A DNA stretch of 64,000 nt from CAYJPV01 sp964372095 (GTDB lineage Bacteria > Acidobacteriota > Vicinamibacteria > Vicinamibacterales > JAKQTR01): NCBI GenBank assembly GCA_964372095.1, contig CAYJPV010000002.1, positions 124,001 through 188,000 of the forward strand, written 5' to 3'. Shown piece after piece: positions 25,815 through 35,423 of this stretch. How positions within the stretch are numbered: position 1 is the first letter of the stretch; each line of letters starts with the position of its first letter. The translations under genes were made by a program, and so were the position numbers. The notes beneath the pieces were generated by a model. That model made no database searches, was not told the DNA's origin, and saw nothing but the letters and a program-made list of their open reading frames with translations.

Positions 25815-28475
25815 AAGACTGACGAGATTCGCGAACTGACGGTAAGCGCCGGGCACGCCGGCCGGCAGCTGCCGGAACCAGGCGTAGGCGCTGTAGACGA
25901 AGTGCCCTTTCCCGATCTTCACGTACACCTGGCCGCCGTTCTGAAGCGGCTCGCCGGGATCGGCGGTCTCGAGGAGCGGCGTGTACTGGGAGTCGAAGGT
26001 CGTAAACGCGTAGAGATTCCGCTCCTGCACCCAGTCGGCAAAGTCGGCCTCGGAGATGGCATTCGGCGTGGTGAACACCGGATGCTGTGGCGCGAGAATC
26101 CTGACAGGCGCGGTCTGGTCGGTCACGCGCGAGGCCATCTGCACCGGGAACGGCGCCAGTCCTCTCGCCGCGTAGTCGGGCTGCTGGTACTGCACGACGA
26201 GCGTGCCCCCGTTCTTCACGAACTCCAGCAGGCGGCCGTTGTTCGCGACGAAATCAGGCCGGGCTTCCGAGGCGCGCACGCCGACGACGATGGTGTCGAA
26301 GACGGAGAGGTCGGAGCCGCCGAGCGCTTCGTCGCTGAGTTCGGTGACAGACAGGCCCATACGCCTCAGCGCATCGGGTACCTGGTCGCCGCTGCCCATC
26401 ACGTAACCGACCTTGACGGGCGCGACGTTCAGGTCGAACACCCGCACCTGCGCTTCGGCCGCGCTGAACAGCCGGTGCGTCTGGATGTGTGGATATGCCA
26501 GCGTCCGAACGCTCTGGTCGTACGTCACGCTGCCCACCGTGACCGCGGCGCCGATCGTGTAACGCCCGGACGCGGTGGTCTTCGCCGGCGTGACGGTGAA
26601 GGCCAGGGCCGTCCGATCGCCTTTGCGGGCCAGACTGAACCGCGCCGAGGCCGGCGTGACACTCCAGCCGGATGGCACGCGCAGGGTGGCGGCGCCGCTC
26701 TGCGCCGTGAGGGCGTTGTTCTGCAGGCGAATGGCCATCCGGCGCGGTTGTCCCAGCGAGCCCAGCGGGACGATCTCCAGCTGCGAATCGAGGTTCACCG
26801 TGACGGCGGGCATGACCTCGACGTTGCGGCGCAACTCGCCGCGCACCTGATCCACGAGACGGAACTGCATCGGCTGGGACAGGGTCACACGCACGCCGCC
26901 AATCTCGGCATCGACCTCCGCCGTGACGAGCGGCGCCGCGAACGGCATCATCGCCGGCGCGCCCGCCGGCCACTTGTACATCGCGCCATCGCGGGGCGTG
27001 GTCAGCCAGTACGGCTGCGTCGGCGGCTCGGTGGAAGAGACCGTCAGGCGGAACGCCGCCGTGTGATCGGCAGTCTCGCGAAAGAACCGCGCCATGAAGT
27101 TGCTCGAATCCGGCTCACCAGGCTGGGCAGACACGACCTGCCAGCCTGCGGGTGCGCGCAGGGTGACGCCGGTGATCTTCGCCTGACCGGGCTGCGCCAG
27201 GAACACACGAACCGTCCCGCCGAACGATTCGCCCGCGGCAATGGCCTCGACATCGGACAGTGCGTCCACGACCGTCCCGGACGCCTTCTGCAGCGCGATG
27301 ACCGCATCGCGTTCTTTGATCGCCAGCAGGAAATCGGCTTCCGCCCTGGCGTCGGCGGCAGCAGAGACCAACGTTGTCAGTGTGCGCCGCGCCGCCCGGA
27401 TCTGCGTCAGGGCTTCGGCCAGGTGCGGCACGACGCCCGCGGGATTGCGCGGGTCGAACGTGTCGATGGCCTGCAGGGCTGCGCGGTCGATGGCCGTCAG
27501 TTCGGTGGCGAGCGCGCCGGCGGGCAGGCCGGCGAGCGCGGCGAGGCCCGGCAACGACGTGTCGAGGCCGTCGAACACGCTGGTCTCGGGGGCGGCGGCC
27601 TTGACCGTGCTGTCGAGCAGAATCAGGGCGGACTGCTGCGGCCCGCGCGACTCGGGCACGCCCATCTCCTGCGACTTGTGCTGGCTGCGGCCTTCCGCGG
27701 CGATTTCGAAGTAACTGCGGCCAATGAGGGGATCGAAACGCCCCGTGTCGACGCGGGTCGTGATCTCGGCGCCGGACGTCTGGCGGAATCCGGCGCCCCG
27801 ATAGAGTTTCTTCGCCTGCCAGGGCCGCAGACCATCGTTGATCTGCTCGGGGAACTGCGTCGGGTCGGCAGCGGCCTTGAAGGCCAGCGGCGTCAGCTTC
27901 CCCGACAGTTGATGGTGCCCGTGGCCATCGGCGGTCGTGCCGGCAAAACGCGAATAGATGACCAGCGGCCGGTGCACCCGGATAACCCGGACCATGTCGC
28001 GGAGCACGTCGCGTTCGCCCCACGTCGTGGCGGCTTCTGCCAGGGTCTTCGAGAAGCCGTAGTCGAACGTCTGCGTGAAAAACTGCTCCCCGCCGTCGAG
28101 GGTGCGGGCCTGCAGCAGCTCCTCGGTGCGGATGACGCCGAGGGCGTCGAACAACTCGGGCCCGATCACGTTCTGGCCGCCTTCCCCGCGGTTCAGCGAC
28201 AGATATGCCACGCGGCCAAAGTCGCCGCGCGCCACGCGGGCGATAAACGCCGTGTCTTCGTCGTCCGGATGGGACGCCGTGTGGAGGGCGCTCGCGGTCG
28301 TGCGGAGTTTCTGGATCTGCTGCAGCACCCCTGACGCCCCAAGGCTGTAGATGGGCCGAACCTGAGCGTTGAGGGAAACCTGCGGCGGAACGATGAGCAC
28401 CAGCAGGGCCAGAGATGCCAGGACGACGAAGCACAGGCGGGAAGACAATGAGGGTCGACGCGCGCGGATTGTCAT
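25794..28475 (-). CDS. Secreted PIG-L/LmbE-family deacetylase, large multidomain
   Basis: 893 residues. A signal peptide (LASLALLVLIVPPQVSLNAQ) precedes a PIG-L domain with the zinc motif HPDDE (residues 69-73) and the later DGHGHHQLSG His pair. PIG-L enzymes remove acetyl groups from GlcNAc-type substrates with zinc. Residues about 400-700 form beta-sandwich modules resembling NEW3-type domains (VTLRAPAGWQVV, ATLRVPSGWSV), and the C-terminal 200 residues look like a class I glutamine-amidotransferase/ThuA-type fold (GVRASEARPDFVANNGRLLEFVKNGGTLVVQYQ). The start codon overlaps the stop of the upstream CPBP gene (ATGA). The final residues GGQTLK are encoded by a palindromic repeat. The natural substrate is unknown. 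Confidence 0.88.
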   Translation of the reverse strand: MTIRARRPSLSSRLCFVVLASLALLVLIVPPQVSLNAQVRPIYSLGASGVLQQIQKLRTTASALHTASHPDDEDTAFIARVARGDFGRVAYLSLNRGEGGQNVIGPELFDALGVIRTEELLQARTLDGGEQFFTQTFDYGFSKTLAEAATTWGERDVLRDMVRVIRVHRPLVIYSRFAGTTADGHGHHQLSGKLTPLAFKAAADPTQFPEQINDGLRPWQAKKLYRGAGFRQTSGAEITTRVDTGRFDPLIGRSYFEIAAEGRSQHKSQEMGVPESRGPQQSALILLDSTVKAAAPETSVFDGLDTSLPGLAALAGLPAGALATELTAIDRAALQAIDTFDPRNPAGVVPHLAEALTQIRAARRTLTTLVSAAADARAEADFLLAIKERDAVIALQKASGTVVDALSDVEAIAAGESFGGTVRVFLAQPGQAKITGVTLRAPAGWQVVSAQPGEPDSSNFMARFFRETADHTAAFRLTVSSTEPPTQPYWLTTPRDGAMYKWPAGAPAMMPFAAPLVTAEVDAEIGGVRVTLSQPMQFRLVDQVRGELRRNVEVMPAVTVNLDSQLEIVPLGSLGQPRRMAIRLQNNALTAQSGAATLRVPSGWSVTPASARFSLARKGDRTALAFTVTPAKTTASGRYTIGAAVTVGSVTYDQSVRTLAYPHIQTHRLFSAAEAQVRVFDLNVAPVKVGYVMGSGDQVPDALRRMGLSVTELSDEALGGSDLSVFDTIVVGVRASEARPDFVANNGRLLEFVKNGGTLVVQYQQPDYAARGLAPFPVQMASRVTDQTAPVRILAPQHPVFTTPNAISEADFADWVQERNLYAFTTFDSQYTPLLETADPGEPLQNGGQVYVKIGKGHFVYSAYAWFRQLPAGVPGAYRQFANLVSLGGQTLK

Positions 28476-29368
28476 GATTTCAAGTCTACGGGATTACGGG
28501 CCGAAGGGCACCGGCCCTCTCGCGGGAATAGCCGCCGGGCGGCCAGCGCCATCAGGCCCAGGCAGACCCACCCGACAAAGCCGTCGTACACCAGGTACGA
28601 CCCCCAGAACAGGGACGACGGCGCCGGGAACCGCACGAACAGCCGGATCATCCTGAGGTATGTCACGGCGCCGATGTGCAGGCCCATCGACGGGTACAAC
28701 GACCGCGTGCGGGCGGCGCACCCATTCAGGATCATGCCGAACAGGAAGAGGCCGACGAGCGATGGCCACACGCCATGCCAGTCCCAGACGAACCGCGGCA
28801 GCGTCAGGGCCAGGCGCAGGCTGTCGGCCAGGCCGGGACTGGTGCCAACCGTCGTCTTCGGGATGCTGAGATGGTGGACGATCGCGTACACGGCGCTCGT
28901 CAGGACCATGCCCGGCCAGACCCTGCCCCGGAACAGCCGATCCCGCACGGCGGTGTAGAGGAACCCGCGAAACAGGAACTCTTCGGCGACGCCCACCGCG
29001 ACGGCCGTGGCCAGTGCCGTGACCAGCTTGCCGGCCCAGTCTGACAGTGCCAGTTCGCGCACCTGCAGGCTGGCGTGCCCGGCGGCGACTTCGGCCATCG
29101 TGCACACCGTCAGCAGCGGCAGGGCGGTCAGGAACCCGATCCACAGGAAACGACCGCTCCCGCCCGTCCACCGCACACCGATCGCGGAGAGCGTCGTGGC
29201 ACGAAACCCGCCCAGCGCCACGACACCGACAAGCGCGGCGACCATCTGCACGCGCCGGAAGATCCGCTCGAACGGGAACGGCAAGAACGCGTGGAACACC
29301 GGCGTGAGTACCACGCTGGCGATGAACACGCCAAGCACGAACGCCGCGACAGCGAGAACAGTGCGCAC
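28472..29368 (-). CDS. CPBP-family intramembrane glutamic endopeptidase
   Basis: 298 residues from a GTG at 29368 (an upstream extension would run into the divergent gene). About seven hydrophobic segments. The CPBP/ABI motifs are present: AEEFLFRGFLYTAV (EExxxR), SAVYAIVHHLS (FxxxH-like with tandem His), GMILNG (Asn) and the late MGLHIG (His). Family members are Rce1-type membrane proteases or bacteriocin-resistance proteins. An ATGA overlap couples it to the PIG-L gene. Substrate unknown. Confidence 0.86.
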   Translation of the reverse strand: MRTVLAVAAFVLGVFIASVVLTPVFHAFLPFPFERIFRRVQMVAALVGVVALGGFRATTLSAIGVRWTGGSGRFLWIGFLTALPLLTVCTMAEVAAGHASLQVRELALSDWAGKLVTALATAVAVGVAEEFLFRGFLYTAVRDRLFRGRVWPGMVLTSAVYAIVHHLSIPKTTVGTSPGLADSLRLALTLPRFVWDWHGVWPSLVGLFLFGMILNGCAARTRSLYPSMGLHIGAVTYLRMIRLFVRFPAPSSLFWGSYLVYDGFVGWVCLGLMALAARRLFPREGRCPSARNPVDLKS

Positions 29369-29462
29369 CAATGGACGATCCTGCCGGGGAGGATAACGTG
29401 TTGCCCACCGATTGGCCAGCGATGGTGTCGTGTGGATAATGGGTGCGCACAGGGAGGCACCC

Positions 29463-30959
29463 ATGAAGGCCACGGCGTTCGTTCTCGTTCCGGTCCTGGC
29501 AGCTGCGGGCTGCAAGGGCGGCCCATCTCCGGCCCCGCCGGCGGCCCACGCCACGGTGGTCCAGGCCTCCGTCGCCCTCGGCGACCCTCACATCGTCAGC
29601 GATTCGGTCAACCGTCTGAACATCCTCTTCTCGATCTACGAGGCGCTTGTCGCCATCGACGAACAAGGGGTGTACCAGCCGGCGCTGGCCGAGCGCTGGA
29701 GTGTGACGGACGACGCGCGCACCTGGACGTTCACGCTGCGCAAGGGCGTGACGTTCCACAACGGCGATACCCTGCGGGCCGCGGACGTCGTGGCCAGCAT
29801 CACGCGGGCGCTCGATCCGGCCATCGGTGGTGCTTTCGGAACCCAGGGTGTACTTGCCACCTATCTCGGCACTGCCGACGTGCAGGCCCTCGACGAGTCC
29901 ACGGTCCGGATCGTTACGGCCGAGCCCATGGCCGACCTCCTCGACCTGATGGCGGCCATCCTCATCGGCCCCGAACGCGAGCTGCCGCGCCTGCCGACGA
30001 CGTTCGTGGGCAGCGGCCCGTACCGCATCACCGCGCAGGCTGACAGCCGTGTCGTGCTGACGGCCCACGACCGGTACTGGGGCCCGGCGCCGTCCTACCC
30101 GGAAATTCGTTTCGTGGCGGAACCCGACGCCGGCAAACGTGTCGATGCGCTGGTGGCCGGCGAAGCCGATCTGGCCGCCGGCATTGGCATCGAAGGCAAG
30201 GCACGCCTGGCCGCGGCCGGCGGGGCGACGGTGCACGAACGCGAGAGCGGCCTGTGCATCATTTTCATGCTGAATGCGCAGAACGGCCCGTGCAAGGACC
30301 GGCGTGTGCGCCAGGCGCTGAACTACGCGCTGGACGTGGACGCGATCATTGCCGGGGTCATGAACGGGGGCGCCACGCGCCTCAATGGGTACCTGACAGC
30401 CCACCACTTCGGCTACAACCCCGACACACCCGCGTATCCGCACGATCCGGAGAAAGCCCGGCAGTTGCTGGCGGAGGCGGGTTACGGCAAGGGGCTGACG
30501 CTGGTGTTCGACATCCCGTCAACCATGCCCGACGAAGCGCCCGCGCTCACCCGGATGATGGTGGAGCAGTACAAGCAGGTCGGGATCACCGTGAAAGTGG
30601 TCGAGCACGGCGACCGCGCGGCGTACTCGGAGATGGTCCGGGACAAGAAGATCAACGATGCGTGCTGCTTCGACTCGAGCCCGCGCAGTACGTTCCGTGT
30701 CCTGCGCGAGAAGCTGCACTCGCGGCTGCGCGGACCCTGGTGGGAGGGATACCAGAATCCGCAGGTGGACGCCCTGATCGACAGAGCGCAGGCAACCGTC
30801 GCGGACGTCGACCGCCAGAAACTCTACCGGGAGATCTACACGATAGTCCGCGACGACGCGCCGTGGGTGTTCCTGTACCGGCCGACCAACTACTGGGGCG
30901 TGCGTCCGACGATCAAGGGCTGGACTCCTCGCCCGGATGGCCTGGTGCTGCTGCGATAG
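29463..30959 (+). CDS. Lipoprotein substrate-binding protein of a peptide ABC transporter (SBP_bac_5)
   Basis: 498 residues starting at the ATG at 29463 with GGGAGG seven bases upstream. A lipobox (LAAAGC) marks it as a lipoprotein. The family 5 solute-binding fold is clear: ERWSVTDDARTWTFTLRKGVTFHNGDTLRAADVVASI near the N-terminus, VGSGPYRITAQADSRVVLTAHDRYWG, RVRQALNYALDVDAII and the late NPQVDALIDRAQATVADVDRQKLYREIYTIVRDDAPWVFLYRP. It should bind oligopeptides or similar ligands. No cognate permease or ATPase is nearby, so it is an orphan here; an exchange role with distant transporter genes is plausible. Confidence 0.9.
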   Translation: MKATAFVLVPVLAAAGCKGGPSPAPPAAHATVVQASVALGDPHIVSDSVNRLNILFSIYEALVAIDEQGVYQPALAERWSVTDDARTWTFTLRKGVTFHNGDTLRAADVVASITRALDPAIGGAFGTQGVLATYLGTADVQALDESTVRIVTAEPMADLLDLMAAILIGPERELPRLPTTFVGSGPYRITAQADSRVVLTAHDRYWGPAPSYPEIRFVAEPDAGKRVDALVAGEADLAAGIGIEGKARLAAAGGATVHERESGLCIIFMLNAQNGPCKDRRVRQALNYALDVDAIIAGVMNGGATRLNGYLTAHHFGYNPDTPAYPHDPEKARQLLAEAGYGKGLTLVFDIPSTMPDEAPALTRMMVEQYKQVGITVKVVEHGDRAAYSEMVRDKKINDACCFDSSPRSTFRVLREKLHSRLRGPWWEGYQNPQVDALIDRAQATVADVDRQKLYREIYTIVRDDAPWVFLYRPTNYWGVRPTIKGWTPRPDGLVLLR

Positions 30960-30998
30960 AATGACGCGGATGTGCGTCTTCATGGAAGGAACGGGAAC

Positions 30999-31736
30999 AT
31001 GAGAAGGTCCGTCACGATTTCAGCAATCGCCGCGCTCATCGTCATCGCGGGCAGCAGCCTGCTGTCGCAGTCGGTGAACACGCTCACCGACACCGAGAAG
31101 AAGCAGGGGTGGGTGCTGTTGTTCAACGGCAACGACTTCAGCGGCTGGCGGCAGTGTAACGGCACGGCCATGCCCGCGAACTGGGTGATAGAAGACCACG
31201 CCATGAAGGTCTTCACCGGCGAAGGGCGCAAGCCGGGTCAGGGAGCAAACGGCGACATTCTGTACGGCGTGCGGAAGTACCGCGACTTCGAGTTGTCGAT
31301 CGACTGGAAAACCGAAAAAGCCGGCAATTCAGGCATCTTCTACAACGTGCGGGAAGTGCCGGGAAAAACCATCTACTATGCCGCGCCGGAAGTGCAGGTG
31401 CTCGACAACGTTGATGCCACCGACAACAAGATTGCCAGCCACCTGGCCGGCTCGCTGTACGACATGGTGGCGGCCGACCCGAAGACCGTCAAACCCGCCG
31501 GCTCCTGGAACACCATCGTCATCCGCGTGAAAGACGGCAAGGTGACGCACACGCAAAACGGCGTGAAGGTGGTCGAGTACACGCTCTGGACGCCCGAATG
31601 GGAGGCCCTGGTCCAGAACAGCAAGTTCAAGACGTTCCCGGGGTTTACCGAAGGCATCGCCAAAGAAGGCTACATCGGCCTCCAGGACCACGGTTACGCC
31701 ATCTGGTTCCGGAACGTCAAGATCCGGGAACTGTAA
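30999..31736 (+). CDS. DUF1080 (3-keto-disaccharide hydrolase-type) secreted protein
   Basis: 245 residues from the ATG at 30999 with GGAACGGGAAC upstream; signal peptide to about LLSQ. A concanavalin-like jelly-roll follows: WVLLFNGNDFSGWRQCNG, WVIEDHAMKVF, YRDFELSIDWKTEKAGNSGIFYNV, WNTIVIRVKDGKVTHTQNGVKVVEY and EGYIGLQDHGYAIWFRNVKIREL. This is the DUF1080 domain, some members of which hydrolyse 3-keto-glucosides. Together with GH109, GH127 and PIG-L proteins in the window it suggests extracellular sugar degradation. It lies 39 bp after the binding-protein gene and may be cotranscribed. Confidence 0.9.
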   Translation: MRRSVTISAIAALIVIAGSSLLSQSVNTLTDTEKKQGWVLLFNGNDFSGWRQCNGTAMPANWVIEDHAMKVFTGEGRKPGQGANGDILYGVRKYRDFELSIDWKTEKAGNSGIFYNVREVPGKTIYYAAPEVQVLDNVDATDNKIASHLAGSLYDMVAADPKTVKPAGSWNTIVIRVKDGKVTHTQNGVKVVEYTLWTPEWEALVQNSKFKTFPGFTEGIAKEGYIGLQDHGYAIWFRNVKIREL

Positions 31737-31747
31737 TTCCTGTTCAG

Positions 31748-31787
31748 CGCGCCGGCGAGCACGCCGTCCGGTTCACTCGCCGGCGCG
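31748..31787. terminator. Bidirectional terminator-like hairpin
   Basis: Perfect 12-bp arms CGCGCCGGCGAG (31748-31759) and CTCGCCGGCGCG (31776-31787) with a 16-nt loop, at the junction of the convergent DUF1080 and ABC permease genes. There is no U-tract; the right arm overlaps the end of the permease coding sequence. Confidence 0.6.
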
Positions 31788-32957
31788 AGCCCACTGCCAC
31801 AGTTCCCGCCACGTGGGTTCCTTGCCGTAGGCCAGCATGGCGAGGCGGAAGATCCGCCCGGCCGCCACGCGCAGCAGCCACGTGCTGCCGGCGAGCACGG
31901 CGATGGTCACCGCCACCTCCCACCACGCGGGCTCTCCCGCCACCAGCCGCACGAGCATGACGAACGGCGCCGTGGGGGGCAAGATCGCGAGCACCCGCAT
32001 GGCGGTGGTGTCGGGGTCGCCGATCGCCATGAGCGCGAACATCACGGGCAGCAGCGGCAGCATGAGCAAGCCGCCGCGGCTGGAGGTGTTCGGGTCGGAG
32101 ATGGTCGCGGCAATCGCGCCGATGAACGTGTTCCAGAAGGCAAACCCGAGCAGGGCCAGGACGACGATCACCACCAGCGTCCCCGGCTGGCCCAGTGCGT
32201 CGGGCCAGGGCCACGTCAGGCCGGCCGAGCGCGACGCGACGGCGAGCACCAGCGCCGACACGGCGTACCCGATCGTCGAGGTTGCTGCGACGCCCGACAG
32301 GCCCAGGATCTTCCCGTCGATCCACGCCTGCGGCGAGATGGCCGAAACCACCTGCTCGGTGACCCGCAACTGCTTCTCGCCGGTAATGCCGACGAACATG
32401 AACGACAGACCGCTGAAAATGCCGATGAGCATCAGCGCGCCGGCAATGCCCGCGGCGATACGCTCGGCGCGCACAACGTCGGCATCGCCGGAGACCAGCT
32501 CGATGGGTACGGGCACGGGTGCCAGCAACTGCCGCAACTGGCCGGCCGTGAGCCCCGCTGCCGCCAGCCGCTGGTCGCGATGCCATGCCTGCAGCGCCGT
32601 GACGACGCGGGCCTGCCACGCGGCGTGTGTGCGCACGAGCAGCGCCGGGCCTTCATCAGTGTTCGTGAGGATTCCGTCGAATTCGCGGGCGGCGAGCCCG
32701 GCCCTCAGGACTGATGGGTCCCGTCCCGCGGCGTCTTCGGTCCGGACGTCCTGCGGCAGTGCGGCGAGCAATTCCCGGGGAACGCCCGAGACGACCAGCC
32801 TCGGCCTCGGCTCCGCGCCTTTCATCCAGCGGACCACTCCGTAGCCTGCCGCGGCCATCACGATGGTGAGCACGAGCGAAATGATCTGATCGCGGAGCTT
32901 GAAGAACCGCCGGAACTCCCACCGCGCCACCTCGAGTGCCGCCCGCCTGCCCGTCAT
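31773..32957 (-). CDS. ABC-2 type transporter permease (NatB-like)
   Basis: 394 residues. One membrane helix near residue 30 (IISLVLTIVMAAAGYGVV) is followed by a large periplasmic domain (about 50-170) and five to six more helices (IAGALMLIGIFSGLSFMFVGITGEKQLRVTEQVVSAISPQAWIDGKILGLS is the hallmark NatB/ABC2_membrane_3 region). It is the membrane half of an exporter whose ATPase is encoded immediately upstream, overlapping by 4 bp. NatAB-like systems export Na+, drugs or lipids; the substrate here is unknown. Confidence 0.88.
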   Translation of the reverse strand: MTGRRAALEVARWEFRRFFKLRDQIISLVLTIVMAAAGYGVVRWMKGAEPRPRLVVSGVPRELLAALPQDVRTEDAAGRDPSVLRAGLAAREFDGILTNTDEGPALLVRTHAAWQARVVTALQAWHRDQRLAAAGLTAGQLRQLLAPVPVPIELVSGDADVVRAERIAAGIAGALMLIGIFSGLSFMFVGITGEKQLRVTEQVVSAISPQAWIDGKILGLSGVAATSTIGYAVSALVLAVASRSAGLTWPWPDALGQPGTLVVIVVLALLGFAFWNTFIGAIAATISDPNTSSRGGLLMLPLLPVMFALMAIGDPDTTAMRVLAILPPTAPFVMLVRLVAGEPAWWEVAVTIAVLAGSTWLLRVAAGRIFRLAMLAYGKEPTWRELWQWARAGE

Positions 32958-33901
32958 GACTCCCGCTCCACGCCGGCTGTCTCGACGGGTTTGCCCGCAT
33001 CCTTGACGGTCCGTACGTAGATGTCATGCAGGCTGACGGCTTCGGAGTGCACCGCCCGGATCGCGGCGTGCCCGGCTGCGACGGCCAGCACGCGATTCAG
33101 ATCGGCGTCGCGGCTCATCAGCAACGTGAGACGCTCACCCTCGAGCCGGGCCTCGATGATGCCAGGCGCCTGGGCGAACGGCCGCACGTCCGGTGTTCCA
33201 GCAACCTGCATCACCAGGCGCAGACGTTCTGCCGCGGCGCCCCGGATCTCGGCAAGCGTGCCGTTGAGTAACATCCGCCCCCGGGCCATGAGCAGGACAC
33301 GATCCGCAAGCCTCTCCACCAGGTCCATCTGGTGGGCGGAGAGGATGACCGTGGTACCGGCGTTGCGCAGTTCGCGGATGATGTCGAGGAAGAGATCCTG
33401 GTTCACCGGATCGAGCCCTGAGAAGGGCTCGTCGAGAATCGCCACGCGCGGCCTGTGCAGCAACGCCGCGACGAACTGCATCTTCTGCTGGTTGCCCTTG
33501 GACAACGTTTCCAGCTTGTCGTGGGCGCGGTCCCCGAGGCCGAATCGCTCCAGCCAGCGCCAGCCCTCCGCGGCGGCTTCGGCGTGAGACATCCCGCGAA
33601 GCGCGCCGAAGTAGACGAGGGTGCGAAGCAGCGGTTGGTCGCGGTAGAGGCCGCGGTCTTCCGGGAGGTACCCGATGTCACGCGGGCCCGGCGTCGTGCC
33701 CGGCGGGCCGAGCAGCCAGCGGACGTGCCCGGCGTCGGGTCGCACGATGCCCAGCAGCAGGCGGACCATCGTCGTCTTGCCGGCGCCATTGGGGCCGAGC
33801 AGCGCGAAGATCTCGCCCGACCTGACGTCGAACGAGAGGTCGTCGACGGCAGTGACGGAGCGAAACCGTTTCCGGACGTGTTCGACCGAGAGGATGACCA
33901 T
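32954..33901 (-). CDS. ABC transporter ATP-binding protein (NatA-like)
   Basis: 315 residues from the ATG at 33901, preceded by a perfect AAGGAGG. Walker A is GPNGAGKTT, the signature is LSKGNQQKMQFVAALLHRP and Walker B is VAILDEPFSGLDP, with an H-loop in LSAHQMD. The C-terminal extension is the DUF4162-like tail typical of NatA and drug-export ATPases. It overlaps the permease gene by 4 bp and follows the MFS gene by 8 bp. Confidence 0.93.
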   Translation of the reverse strand: MVILSVEHVRKRFRSVTAVDDLSFDVRSGEIFALLGPNGAGKTTMVRLLLGIVRPDAGHVRWLLGPPGTTPGPRDIGYLPEDRGLYRDQPLLRTLVYFGALRGMSHAEAAAEGWRWLERFGLGDRAHDKLETLSKGNQQKMQFVAALLHRPRVAILDEPFSGLDPVNQDLFLDIIRELRNAGTTVILSAHQMDLVERLADRVLLMARGRMLLNGTLAEIRGAAAERLRLVMQVAGTPDVRPFAQAPGIIEARLEGERLTLLMSRDADLNRVLAVAAGHAAIRAVHSEAVSLHDIYVRTVKDAGKPVETAGVERES

Positions 33902-33909
33902 GTCCTCCT

Positions 33910-35316
33910 TCAGGCCGCCTTGTGTGCCCTCTTGGGAAGCGCGTTCCAGATCTTGGCCGACAGCAGCAGCCCTGCCACCGCGAACGGGACGAGGACCACC
34001 GGCCACCAGAACCAGTTGTCGGGGTTCTTGGCCGCCTCGCCGGTGGGCGTGAGGTAGCCGATGATGATGGACTGGAGCCCGGTGCCCAGGTAGACCATCC
34101 CGTCCACCACGCCGGTGGCCGCCCCGGCGTTCTTGGTCCCGCCGAAGTCCGTGGTCGACGTGCCCGACAGGATGCCGTGCACGCCGGTGACCGCCATCGA
34201 GATCAGCACGGCCGCGCCGCCGGCCAGCCAGAGCCCGCCTCCGAGCGTAAAGACCATCACGCCCACGCTCGCGGCCATGACGCCGTAGAGCAGCGCGGCC
34301 ATCGGGGCCCGCCGCGACTGGAAGAAGTGGTCCGAGCAGAAGCCGGTCAGGAACGACCCGCCAAGACCGGCCAGCAGCAGGACGAGACCCCAGTTCTGCG
34401 TGACGATGAACGTGTCCTTGAAGCCCACCTCGGCTGCGAAGAGCGGGTACCAGTGCATGATGCCGTTGCGCAGGATGCCGCTGCAGAACTCGATCAGGCA
34501 CACCACCATCAACACGGGGTGCGTGATGATCTTGAGGAAGACCTGGCGCATCGGCAGCCGCTCGCCGGACTGCGACACAGATTCTTCGCCGGTGTCGAAG
34601 TTCGCGAAACCGGCCTCGCTCGGGTAGTTGCGCAGGAACAGGTACATCACCACCCAGAACACCGCCAGGATCGACGCGGGTGCGAAGAACAGCCACCAGT
34701 TCTGATCCACGCCCGCGTCGCCCAGGCCGAACACGACGGCAAAGACCCGCGCCCAGAATCCGAGGTCCGCCTTCGGGACCGCTCGCGTGGCGTCGGCCAG
34801 GGCGAAACCCCAGTCGAACGCAAAGAAGAGGCCGAAGGCGATCATCGAGCCGAAGATCGTCGAGAACGTTCCCCGCTCACGCACGTGGAACCACGGCGCC
34901 TTCACCGTGACGATGGAGATGGCTCCGTAACTCTGGAAGTGCATGTTGATCGCGTAGAGGACCATGAACGTGGCAGAGACCTGGACGGTCCAGCCCCAGT
35001 ACGCGATGCCGTAGAGCGTCAGCCCCATGAGGAAGTTGGCGGCCAGCGCGCCGGCAGTCCCGACCAGCATCGCGGCGCGCCCGCCGATCTTGTCCGTGAG
35101 CGGGCCGGTGATCAGGAACGACAGCCCGTAGACCCACGCACCGATGGCGAAGATCTCGCCGAACTGCGCCTTGGTCATGAGCGAATCGCCCAGGACGCTC
35201 TTGGCCACCGTCAGGTTGTAGCGGCCCATGTAGAGAAAGGCGTACGCGAATCCCAGGGGGACCCAGTTCAAGGCTCTGCGGAATCGGTAGGCGCCAGAGT
35301 GTTTCGGGAATTCCAT
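33910..35316 (-). CDS. MFS transporter of the organophosphate:phosphate antiporter (GlpT/UhpT) family
   Basis: 468 residues with twelve predicted helices. The first helix region has FAYAFLYMGRYNLTVAK, and the loop has SFLITGPLTDKIGGRAAMLVG, the MFS A-motif. The overall pattern (MHFQSYGAISIVTVKAPWFHVRERGTFS) matches the OPA family that exchanges glycerol-3-phosphate or hexose phosphates for phosphate. It lacks close gene context for phosphoester metabolism. The gene is upstream of the NatAB-like pair with an 8-bp gap, so the three may share a transcript. The precise substrate is not readable. Confidence 0.83.
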   Translation of the reverse strand: MEFPKHSGAYRFRRALNWVPLGFAYAFLYMGRYNLTVAKSVLGDSLMTKAQFGEIFAIGAWVYGLSFLITGPLTDKIGGRAAMLVGTAGALAANFLMGLTLYGIAYWGWTVQVSATFMVLYAINMHFQSYGAISIVTVKAPWFHVRERGTFSTIFGSMIAFGLFFAFDWGFALADATRAVPKADLGFWARVFAVVFGLGDAGVDQNWWLFFAPASILAVFWVVMYLFLRNYPSEAGFANFDTGEESVSQSGERLPMRQVFLKIITHPVLMVVCLIEFCSGILRNGIMHWYPLFAAEVGFKDTFIVTQNWGLVLLLAGLGGSFLTGFCSDHFFQSRRAPMAALLYGVMAASVGVMVFTLGGGLWLAGGAAVLISMAVTGVHGILSGTSTTDFGGTKNAGAATGVVDGMVYLGTGLQSIIIGYLTPTGEAAKNPDNWFWWPVVLVPFAVAGLLLSAKIWNALPKRAHKAA

Positions 35317-35363
35317 AATGCTCCCCGGAGGTAAGTGTCCGACGGCGGCGGGGAGATTATACA

Positions 35364-35400
35364 GGCTACCGTTCGGCTTCGCTCACGGCCTTCGGCAGGC
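35364..35400. repeat. 37-bp inverted repeat, left copy
   Basis: Exact reverse complement of 35993-36029. Together they bracket a 592-bp segment holding only a broken peptidase gene. The core CGGCTTCGCTCACGGCC is followed by TTCGGCAGG. Confidence 0.95.
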
Positions 35401-35423
35401 GACAGGCGCTGCCCGAGACCGCC

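Noticed and set aside
25902..28334. 810-codon plus-strand frame opposite the PIG-L gene
   Set aside because: Shadow frame with no domain; the PIG-L frame has HPDDE and a signal peptide.
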